Assembly (NCBI GenBank): GCA_030734395.1
Contig: JAUZTG010000035.1
Span: forward strand, 1 to 64,000
DNA length: 64,000 bases
From: Sarocladium kiliense
Lineage: Eukaryota > Ascomycota > Sordariomycetes > Hypocreales > Sarocladiaceae
Direction of reading: 5' to 3'
The position numbers were made by a program, and so were the translations under genes. This document shows, in pieces, positions 21,476 through 30,866 of this stretch (position 1 is the first letter of the stretch; each line of letters starts with the position of its first letter). The notes below the pieces were generated by a model. It made no database searches. It was given only the letters and a program-made list of their open reading frames with translations, and was not told the DNA's origin.

Positions 21476-22118
21476 GGTCTATATAGAAGCTATCTGGTTG
21501 TGTGTGAACTGACCGCCATACAGAGAACGGGACAGGAGCTCGAAGTCATAATGTGAAATAAGGAAAGAAGCAGCACATACCCGCGAAGGCCCAGAGATGA
21601 CATGACGTGCTCTGTAGAATGGGTATGGAGAAGACACAAGTACCGAGTATACAACTACGGAGCTATTGGCAGATACCAAAGGAATTCCTTGTATTATCTC
21701 GTACGGTGTACAGACTTGTAAGCTTTCAGGCTAGTATTGCAGTCTAGGTGCCTAATCAGTCCGTAGTGGACGCTTTAAGGCAAGATTATCTGGACCCTCG
21801 TTTATGGCTACCACCCGAAGAGACAGAATTCAGCCGAGATCTTCGCACACTCATCTCGCAGTATTTTCGGAGGAAAAGGGACGAATAGGCTAGCGATTAC
21901 TGGTGCTCCCACTAAAAATGGACAGAAGTAACTCCTCTCGTTATTATTCGCAATCTAGCTACATGCAAGGGCTGAGGCAGACTCAACTCTGTTCTGGCAT
22001 GAGCACGTGGCTAATGCACTTGCAGATAGCTTCATCCTTCTGGCCACACTTCATAGCGAAGCATGGTTAATAACATGACCGATTTCTGGGACATTAATGA
22101 CCATGTCCAGCTCTACTA
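21476..22118. other. Promoter of SDR and 3' flank of P450 no. 2
   Basis: About 640 nt with no supported gene. The short minus-strand frame at 21479-21679 has no domain. Confidence 0.55.
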
Positions 22119-24015
22119 TCATTCATCCCACTCCTGTAAGAACTTTCGGGCCTCGGCCAGCTCTTTCTTCAGTGTGCGCGCATGCTCTTGACTGCGGAGT
22201 TTGAAGTGCACAGGAAACTCCTTTGGTGTATGGCTGATACCCTCATGATACGCCTCCACATCAATGGGAATGTCCTTGCCGTTGCTATCTTTCTTGGGTG
22301 TGATTTCGAATGCCCAAAGTAATCTTGACGTGAGCCGCCACTGCGTCCTTTCCGCGAGATGAATGCCAGGACAGATGCGCCGTCCAGCTCCGTATGTGTA
22401 GTGGTCCCGACGGCTGTAATCTGAAGACCCAGCGTAGGCATCGGCAAGGCGTGGCCAGTCGAGGAAACGATCTGGATTGTACTTCTCGGGATCCTTGTAG
22501 CCAGTTGCCTCTGACATGTGCATCCCCCAGATGGGTATGATGACGGTGGAGTCCTTAGGGATCAACATGCCCTCATACCAGTCGTCCTGGTTGACACGAT
22601 GTGGCACACCCATGGGCAGAACAGGATGGATGCGAAGTGCTTCCTTGATGAGGCAATTGACATACGGCAGCGATGAAAAGTCTGACCAACGAGGCAGTCT
22701 GTTTAGAGGCAATATGGTCAGCAGCCTCTACCAAGCTTCTAGGTTCTCATGTTCGGGGCGTACCTTTCTGTTCCACAAACAGCATCGATTTCCCTCCGCG
22801 CCTTTTCCTGCACTTCTGGGTGTAGCGCTAGATGCATCAGAGACGTCAGGGTGGCGGACGCCGTTGTGTCGGATCCTCCCTCTACCAAGACGCCTAGGAA
22901 ATGGTTCATCTGCTTATCCGTGATGCGAAGATCGGAGTGTTTTTCTCCGTCCAGAATAGAATCAATGATAGAGGTGCGCTTTAGGCCGCGAGCCCGACGA
23001 GCATCCACTAGCTCTCGTGCCTTGTTCCAAGTGTCGTCCATGCACTTGTAGGAACCCTTCGCCCTACGTTTCCACGCGGCAAATCTTTCTGGAATATACT
23101 TGAGGAAAGGGAACTCATCGACAGGTGGGTTGGCGCCTGGCTCTAATGACTCTGAGTAATTATCCATTGCATCGTATACGGCCTAGAACTTGATGAGTTG
23201 TCGAAGAGGAAAATAGCAAGATCTCAATGAACTCACGCGTCCCCAGAAATCGTCAAACGAAGAGGCTCTATGTCCCCAAACCATAAGGTTGGCAACTGAG
23301 GCAGTTGTTCTCTTGATAGCCTTGTAATAGCCTGCAGGATTCTCTAGGATTTCGTCTAGGAAGACGATTGATCTATTGCACGTCTTAGCAGCCGGGATGA
23401 GTTAAAGGTGCAAAGAGAACATACTCAGCATCTTGGATCTGGCCCACATTCTCATCCAGGTTTCGAGGCTGACCACGTTCGTTAGCTGTGAAAAGTACTG
23501 CAGATTCGTTCGAAACTCACCGACAGGTTATGAGCCGCAACCTTTCTCTCTGATCGCCAAAGCGGTGTACTGTCCATGAAGGCAAAGCTGTCTCCACCAG
23601 TGACTAGGTGAGGAACATAATTATGAGGGCGCTCCGAGTAAATGCTGCCCTTCTTATCCAAAAGGTGATAGATGGCTTTGCGGTCAAACAGCACAATGAC
23701 AGTTCCTGGGCCGAACTTGAGCGAAAAGATCCCACCGTATTGCTGACCCCATTCTTTTAACCTTGACCTGATAGTTAGCGAATCTCAATATCTGACGATA
23801 CCAGCGCGAGCGACTGACTTTGAACCGAGACCAGTCTTTGGAATATCCAGCAAATTGCCCAAGATCGGAATCGTTGGTGGGCCGGGAGGCAGGCGCTTGT
23901 CTCTGCTGCCCGTTCTGAGAAGCTTGTAGATGCCGAAAGCAACGAACGCTAACGCAGTGACGAGCACCGCCGGCGGTGCTCTAGGGCCGGAATCCTGGAA
24001 GACGGCGAAAAGCAT
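22119..24015 (-). CDS. Cytochrome P450 monooxygenase no. 2, paralogue of no. 1
   Basis: Exons 24015-23819, 23767-23521, 23468-23425, 23372-23237, 23182-22764 and 22698-22119 give 540 residues. The start aligns with P450 no. 1 (both begin MLF); an in-frame ATG at 24069 would add 18 residues. Features are an N-terminal anchor, the hinge LPPGPPTIPILGN, the I-helix-like GGSDTTAS (Gly-Ser where no. 1 has Gly-Ala), ExxR as EALR (residues 367-370), and the heme loop YTYGAGRRICPG with Cys 457. Introns after GLGSK, in the GQIQDAE segment and before AVYDAMDN match P450 no. 1 in site and phase; others differ. It is ER-bound, using the clustered reductase. It probably hydroxylates the same or a later intermediate than no. 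1. Confidence 0.92.
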
Positions 24016-24861
24016 AGTTGTAGACAAGCGATTGTTGTTGATGATGCTGGAGATGTGCGTTTCAAACAAAACCGGTCAACAATTTCACCTGCGAAACCGC
24101 ATTTAAGTCTGTAGGGCGACAAGGAAGGTGACTCTACCGAAGTGTTTTGATCGGCATGCCGTCGGGGGTATACGGTCGACCCCATGGGGACGCCAGCTCT
24201 GAAGCTGTAGTCCGGAGGGATTTCGGTACGTATTGGTCAACAGTCTGATAACCCGCGACAGGTCCTCCTCCGCATGTGTGTCAGCCATCCTCCCTTGGAG
24301 TCAAGCAGCTTAGCGTAACTACAGCTTCCTGGGGCTAAGCTACTGGTGCTAACCGTGTTGTGATAGCGAAATGGGACCGAACCTTGTGGCTGAGCGCCCG
24401 CATCCGAGGGATCAGACAGAGGTAAGAAACGAGTCACAAATGCCCCTGGTATGGAGCAGGAGAGTTATCCACATGTAGAAGATCTAGAATTCTACTCAGG
24501 AGCCCCCAGTGTGGCAAGATTCACCCTTCATAGCTCAGGGCGCGGGCGATGAATGGAGCTAGTGACCTCGAATACTGTGTTGCTGCAGGTTCTAGATTCC
24601 ATTTACACGGTTCATACCAGAAGTTCAGGAAACGAAAATGCAAAAGACTTTGAGGGTCATCTTCATATTGGGCACATTATAAGAGAATATTATCGCAGTG
24701 CAATGGTTTAATTTTGAATTGAGCAAACATGCAGATCATCCTTTTCTCTCGGGTCTGTGACCGTGGCTTTCGAGGTAGGGCCATACTCGTCACGCATTGG
24801 TAACTAATTAGGACAAGAACGATGATGGAACCTCAGGGCCTAGATACTGTTAGCACTATCC
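24016..24861. other. Promoter of P450 no. 2 and 3' flank of extradiol dioxygenase
   Basis: About 850 nt without a supported gene. CCGAAGTG on the plus strand at 24137-24144 is about 120 nt upstream of the P450 start. Minus-strand frames at 24103-24437 have no domain. Confidence 0.5.
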
Positions 24862-26082
24862 TCAGCGAACCGCTACATGACGGAAATCGAGGGCTTTCAT
24901 ACCCCACACATGAAGATTGCCAGGGGCTGCTTTCTCGCGATGAGTAGGATGCGTCTCGTCAACCAAGTCCCCATCGACATAGTGCTCGAGGATGAAACGG
25001 GACGGGTCAAACCTAGTAGCGTTAGCCAGGGTCTGAAGCATGCACAAAGGAAGAAGCGCATGTACCAGTAATCGAAGATCTGGCTACCCATCACATGCCG
25101 GCCCACGCCCCAACAGTTCTCGTAGCCTTTCTCTCGAAGCCAGTCGTGACCTAAAAGCTGCGTATCAAAGTCATGCGTCTCGAAAGAGGAATGGTGCACG
25201 TGGGGTTTCGGTCCCTCGAAAAAGAAGAAGCAATGATGATCGACGAGTTCTTTCCCGCGGTCTAGATGCAAGAAAGTCGTGATGTCTCTTCCGCTGTCAT
25301 CATAGACTAGCTAAAGAGTACATTGAATATCAGTAGGGCACATTCCATACTTCATGTTCTCTGGTTGTGCATTCTGGGGACGTGACTTACATCGCTCGCC
25401 TTGAAGTTGAATCTAGATGTGAAAAACTCGTACATCTTGGTGAAGTTCGTCACAACTAAGCCAAAGTGTCCTAGCTTGTGGATTGGGGCAGGACCTGTGT
25501 TCATTTTAGCTTCGTTTGCTCGATATGCTGTAAAAGCTCGCGATTGAACCTTTTTCAAATCGCTGGAATACGTTCCCCGGCCGATGCTTCGTCTTTGGCT
25601 GCATGCACTTTCTCAGCGACTGAAGGCAACTTGCTGTGTCTCGAACCACTTACGAAGTTGAAATCAAGCTCGGGTAGAGTGCGTTCGACATCCTCTGTGG
25701 GTGTCTGCCCGTACACAAGATGGAAAGGAAAATGGTCAACGGGGTCCTGGAAGGTAACCTTGAAGCCACCACCCGGCTCATCCGTGATCTCCTTGACCGG
25801 TGTCGCATTCGGAAGCGTCGCTGCTGCAATCTCTAGATCCTCCATGCTCTCGACGACGAAAGCTGCTCCACCAAACTCATTCTCGGGGCCTTCGATTGCG
25901 CAGTAGACGAACGGTGCAGCGCCGGTGCCTTTGTAGAAGGTTCTTGGTCCATCTTGGCTTTGTTTCTCAAAGCCGAAGTCCAACAAAAACTCGTGGGCCT
26001 TGGCTATGTCTCTGTGTGTGTAATAGACGTGTGCGGCGCGTACAAGGCGGATGCGGCGGGGTCTTGACATTGTGTCGAGCAT
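24862..26082 (-). CDS. Two-domain extradiol (vicinal oxygen chelate) ring-cleaving dioxygenase
   Basis: Exons 26082-25654, 25598-25550, 25494-25391, 25310-25066 and 25012-24862 give 325 residues. The 49-nt second exon restores PKTKHRPGNVFQRFEKG, and the next join gives GPAPIHKLGHFGL. The N-terminal VOC domain (HVYYTHRDIAKAHEFLLDFG) is non-catalytic in this family. The C-terminal domain carries all three metal ligands: His in GHFGL (about 169), His in HVHHSSFE (about 234) and Glu in ILEHYVDGD (about 285). This is the 2-His-1-Glu site for Fe2+ or Mn2+. Relatives cleave catechols next to the diol (2,3-dihydroxybiphenyl, trihydroxytoluene). It is divergent from the phenol-hydroxylase-like gene, whose product could be its catechol. 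The start may instead be four codons later. Confidence 0.9.
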
Positions 26083-26685
26083 TGCTGACTCTTAAAGCAG
26101 CAAGATGAGCACTTGCTCGTTGCAACGTCAGAGGCTCAATGTTTCCCTAAATAGTCGGTTGATAAGATGTGCAATATTGAAGGTCAAATAAATGTGTACG
26201 AAGGCGGCAGCGCAGGTGAGCTGTGCCCGAGATGTTGGTGAACTAGCCCTGTTGTTTAATGTTTGGGTGGCTTGGAAAGTCCCAGTCTCCTCACGAACAC
26301 CCGAAGATCATTGCCGGAAGTTTGGTAAAATGGTCATCTGAGTCTTCTCTCTTCCTGAGGATCAAATCCCGAGGGGCACAATTCCCCAGATCGTACGGTC
26401 GATGTCGACGTTGACGGCGGAGCATCTTCGGTGCATCCATGTGAGATGAGATGGGATCATTGCTACAGCCACCCCGACCTCCGCTTCGCGGAGAACCAAG
26501 TGTTAGCTATAGTTCTAAACGGCTTGCCAGAACTTCAAGTACAAGGAACGTACGCGCAGCTTAGTGGCCAAGATTTCGATGGTTCGATGCTCTCCAACAT
26601 CTTTATTTCACGGTCGTCCCCTGGAGCAACCATCTCTCCCATCTTGAGTCTATTCCTGCCTTAAACCCCAAGATCAACTGCTCTC
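26083..26685. other. Divergent promoter between dioxygenase and flavoprotein hydroxylase
   Basis: A 603-nt head-to-head spacer. It holds CCGAAGAT at 26301-26308 and its inverted copy ATCTTCGG at 26424-26431. The open frame at 26431-26664 has no domain. Confidence 0.5.
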
Positions 26686-28787
26686 ATGTCGCCTCACAGT
26701 ACTGTAGACTCAAATGGGGTCTCTGACGAGGTACCTCGGAAACTTCAGGCTACAAGCGAAACTGGCGATGGCTTTACACAGACGGACTTTCTGATCGTTG
26801 GATGCGGTCCAGCCGGTGCATCATTGGCATGTTTCCTTTCCTCTTACGGTGATTACAAAATTCAGAAGCTCCTAGTTTTTGGTACATATTGGAACTCACG
26901 CATGGTACTTAGGGTTGAAGGGCATCATGATTAGCGCTGCGCCAGGAACTGCCAATACGCCTCGGGCACACATCACTAACATGGCCGCCCGGGAATGCCT
27001 CAGAGATATTGGACTTGACCGAGATATCGAGCAGGTTGCATGTCGCGGTGACAACATGATCCATACCAGATGGTGCCATAGCATGGCTGGGCAAGAGTTT
27101 GCCCGTTTGTATTCTTGGGGGAACGACCCCAGGCGAAAGGTATGCTAACTTTTAACAGCTTTTTCTTCCAGTCTTTTCTCTTTTCTCATGCGTTGACTTT
27201 GGCTTACGTATACTCTTTCAGGGTGACTATGAGCTGGCCAGCCCTTGCGATCCCGCAGACCTACCACAGACCCTCCTCGAGCCGATCTTAATTCGATATG
27301 CTACAACCAACGGATTCCAGGTCCGATTTAACACAGCACTATCGTCGTTTGCTAAAGACAATGCAACTGGTGTTATTACAGCAGATATAAAAGATGGCCT
27401 ATTCGGCACAGAGTACAAGATCCGCACAAAGTATCTCTTCGGTGCCGACGGCGCCCAAAGTCAAGTCCTTAAACTTCTCGGCGTACCTTTGATCCGTCAA
27501 CCAGGCGGAGGTCTGGCCATCAACGTTTTAGTGAGGACTGACCTTTCCCATCTGGTTGACTCTCGTCGAGGAAACCTGCACTGGGTCATGCAGCCGGATA
27601 AGGTGCACCCTGACTTTGGCTGGTCGGCAATTATCCGGATGGTCAAGCCGTGGAATGAATGGATGTTCATCCTCTTCCCCCATCGTGACGTGGAACCAAA
27701 GGAGGACATCTCTAATGATGAATACCTGAAGAGAATTCAGGAACTCATTGGAGACGATACACCGGCAGAGATCATCAATGTGTCCAAGTGGTATATCAAC
27801 GAAATCATTGCCGAGTACTATTCGGAAGGCTCTCAGATGTGAGTTTCCACCGCCCTGAATCCTCATGCATTACTAGACTGACTAACACGCGTTTAAAGAC
27901 ACTGTCTTGGAGACGCCGTTCACAGGCACCCTCCTTTCAACGGCCTCGGTTCAAATACCTGCATCCAGGACGCCTTTAACCTCGCCTGGAAAGTTGCATA
28001 CGTTCACCGAGGCCTTGCTCCTCCCGCACTCCTGGATACTTACTCAGCCGAGCGGCAACCTGTCGGCCGCCAGATCATCACCCGTGCCAATGACGCTTTC
28101 CGAGATCATGTTCACGTCTGGGATGCGTTGGGAGCGCTTCCCACCGATGTCGAGGAGCGCCGGCGTGCATTGGCGGAGCTGGAGAGTCCAACTCCCGAGG
28201 GTGCGGCAAGGCGAGCAAGGCTGCACCAAGCGATAGAGCAAACTTCACACGAGTTCCATGGCTTAGGTGTGGAAATGGGTCAACGGTATACGGGGGCCGG
28301 TGTCTACGACGCTGATGAGGTCAATCCGTGGGCACCTCGGGGCAAGGCTGCGGAAGACTCAGCGCTTCACTACGTTCCCAGTACCGATCCCGGCTGCAGA
28401 CTCCCGCACGTCTGGTTAAACACAAGCATTCCGACTCAGCCCAAATCGACTATTGATCTTGCTGGTCAGGGTAAGTTTACGCTCTTCACGGGTATCGGGG
28501 GCACGGGTTGGAAGGAGGCGGCCAGGGATGTTGAGAAGAAGCTTGGTGTTCCGATGAAGGTCTACACTATCGGATTCCGTCAAGAGTGGGAGGACTTCTA
28601 TTTCGAATGGCAAAGAGTCCGCGGCGTGGAGGACTCTGGCGCAGTACTGGTAAGACCTGATCGGTTCGTTGCCTGGAGGTGCGAAAGAGCTCTTGGGAGC
28701 GCTGACGCATGTTCCGAGAAACTCCTGACGGTGATGAGATCTGTGCTCGGCTGGACAAAGCAACAGGCGGTTGCAAGTAAGATTTAG
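26686..28787 (+). CDS. FAD-dependent aromatic hydroxylase (TfdB/phenol 2-monooxygenase-like)
   Basis: Exons 26686-26848, 26913-27139, 27222-27838 and 27899-28787 give 631 residues. The FAD-binding dinucleotide fold is DFLIVGCGPAGASLA (about residues 34-48). The second signature, FGADGAQSQVLKLLG, is the DG motif. The GD motif is HCLGDAVHRHPPFNGLGSN, with TCIQDAFNLAWKVA; this form is typical of chlorophenol/phenol hydroxylases of the TfdB type. The C-terminal thioredoxin-like region (about residues 500-631) fits the phenol-hydroxylase dimerisation domain. It uses NADPH and O2 to add an ortho hydroxyl to a phenol, giving a catechol. Its divergent neighbour is an extradiol dioxygenase, so the two probably act in sequence. 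Residue-level substrate specificity is not predictable. Confidence 0.93.
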
Positions 28788-29488
28788 ACTTTTCCGTGAA
28801 GAGACTCTCTTTGCTTGCATGATCGTGGGCTTAAGCCAGGTGTCCGTCACGAACACGGCAAATATAGGTCCCGACCATGACCAAACTGATGTGATCCCGT
28901 GTTGTAAGCCTGTGCAGCTCATATGCCCGCGTAGGCCGAGGTGGCTCATGTCATCTGTATAGCCCTCGGGCTGTGACTGCAAGGTAGGAAGAGGAGGGTT
29001 GTACATATTAGAAGTGCGAGGGAAGTTCTGCATCTGGGCTCTGTATACAGACGAGGACTGTGTAGATAAACGCCTTTCGAAAGCGGTTTCGCAGAAGGCA
29101 GGCGACCAACAAATGATTCCGTGATGAAAGGGAATGACAAAATCTAAAGATCTCGGATCCTGGTGGTTGTCTGATTAGGTTGGATGCGCGGGGTACTTGC
29201 TCCTTGTGTTGGCTGGTTCCTTTCTACTGTACTGGGTTGCTCCACTACTACTTGCAACAAAGCTCCGTCATCTTCACGCTTCTTCAGCCTCGCACCCGAA
29301 CCACAACCACCCACTTCCCATCACAACGGCATTCGCCAGGGCTCAGCTCTCTCCCGACAGCTGACACAGGGCAAAGCCTGCTCCTCTCGCCTCGATGCTG
29401 TAACCTTCAACCATCATCGAAGCCCCCCAAAGCTTCCTCGCGGCAACCCTCCCGTTCACGCCCTCCTTCAGCCTCGTAGCCACCCACC
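28788..29488. other. Boundary between catabolic cluster and housekeeping block
   Basis: About 700 nt with no supported gene. The last part (29280-29488) is C-rich and pyrimidine-rich, like a fungal promoter or 5' untranslated region for the TFIIH subunit gene. Confidence 0.55.
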
Positions 29489-30574
29489 ATGGACGCCGTT
29501 GACCAGTCCGAACACTACGAGGTCACCACCTCCGAGGAGACGCCCTCCCTCCTCTCCATCATCATCGACACCAACCCCCGCGCCTGGGCCGCTCTCTCCT
29601 CCTCTCTGCCTCTCTCCTCCGCCCTCGCGAATCTCCTCGTCTTTGCCAACGCCCACCTCGCCTTCGCGAACACGAACCAAATCTCCGTCATAGCAGCGCA
29701 CGTCGATCGCGCGGTATGGCTGTATCCTTCTCCCGATGCGGCCGCACAAAGACAAAGGGCTGCGCAGTCCGACGCTGCACTGGGTGGTGATGCGCCTTCA
29801 GCTGGGTCGGCGAACAAGTACCCTCAGTTCGCGCAGATCGAATCCACAGTCCTTACATCTATGCAAAAGCTCATAGCCAGCACCACTGAAGCCGACCTTC
29901 AAACCACAACCACGAAGCTCTCGGGCGCTCTGACCCTTGCTCTCTGCCACATCAATAAAGCAACCCAATCGCTCTCCACCGCCTCCGCCTCCAGCTCCGT
30001 CCCAGTACCAAGCGCTTCCAACACCACCAGCCGCCAACCTCTCAAAGGCCGAATCCTCGTTCTCTCCGTGTCCGACTCCGAGCCAACACAATACATCCCG
30101 ATCATGAACGCCGTCTTCGCAGCCTCCCACGCGCAAGTCGCAATCGACACCCTCTCCCTCTCCGGCGAACAAACTTTCCTCCAACAAGCCTGTTACAATA
30201 CAAACGGCACCTTCCTTTCCGCCGCAGCCCACCCGCAAGGCCTTTTGACATACCTCATGTTCGGTCTCGTCGCCGATACTGAAGCACGCGAATCACTCGT
30301 CTCGCCAACAACCGACACAGTCGACTTCCGTGCTGCATGCTTCTGTCACGGCAGAGTGGTCGATCAAGGATTCGTCTGCTCCATCTGTCTGAGCATATTC
30401 TGCGAGCTACCGGACGATGCCGAGTGCCTAACCTGCGGGACGAAGCTTGCGCTTGGTAACTACGGGGCGAAGCCAGCTGTCGTGCCGAGGAAGAAGAAAA
30501 AGAAGAAGAGGATCGTGAACGGTACTGGGCGCGAGGATACCGGCAGTGCCACCGGAACGCCACGTCCAGGATGA
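29489..30574 (+). CDS. TFB4: TFIIH core subunit Tfb4/p34
   Basis: A single exon encodes 361 residues. The N-terminal von Willebrand-like Tfb4 fold opens with TPSLLSIIIDTNPRAWAAL, followed by LLVFANAHLAFANTNQISV. Strands GRILVLSVSDSEPTQYIPIMN and the segment QACYNTNGTFL are conserved in the family. The C-terminal zinc-binding module (CFCHGRVVDQGFVCSICLSI, then FCELPDDAECLTCGTKL) matches Tfb4/p34. A lysine-rich run (KKKKKKR) follows and may aid nuclear import. It acts in the nucleus in transcription initiation and nucleotide-excision repair, as a partner of Ssl1/p44. It starts the housekeeping block. Confidence 0.95.
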   Translation: MDAVDQSEHYEVTTSEETPSLLSIIIDTNPRAWAALSSSLPLSSALANLLVFANAHLAFANTNQISVIAAHVDRAVWLYPSPDAAAQRQRAAQSDAALGGDAPSAGSANKYPQFAQIESTVLTSMQKLIASTTEADLQTTTTKLSGALTLALCHINKATQSLSTASASSSVPVPSASNTTSRQPLKGRILVLSVSDSEPTQYIPIMNAVFAASHAQVAIDTLSLSGEQTFLQQACYNTNGTFLSAAAHPQGLLTYLMFGLVADTEARESLVSPTTDTVDFRAACFCHGRVVDQGFVCSICLSIFCELPDDAECLTCGTKLALGNYGAKPAVVPRKKKKKKRIVNGTGREDTGSATGTPRPG

Positions 30575-30866
30575 ATGGATGGCTGGCAATTGTTTTCTTT
30601 ACTTGTATATCAGGATTGCAGGCTCAGGATCGTGCCATATGGGTTTCGTTGCAGATCATGGCTGTCGTCCATGCATTCCAAGCCACTGGATTTAGGTTTG
30701 TATACAGGAAAGGGCGTTCTATAGGTATAGAGGGTATCACTGCTATCAAAGGAAAATCCTGCCAAATCCCCGATCCTTGACCGTTGGCCTAACCGGTCAA
30801 CTCAACAAGCTGTCGACGTACATAACGAGACCCTCATTTCCATCTCAGCCGCCAACGAAGACATGC

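Noticed and set aside
29515..30238. Long open frames antisense to the Tfb4 gene
   Set aside because: They are shadow frames of a GC-rich coding exon, with low-complexity translations and no domain.
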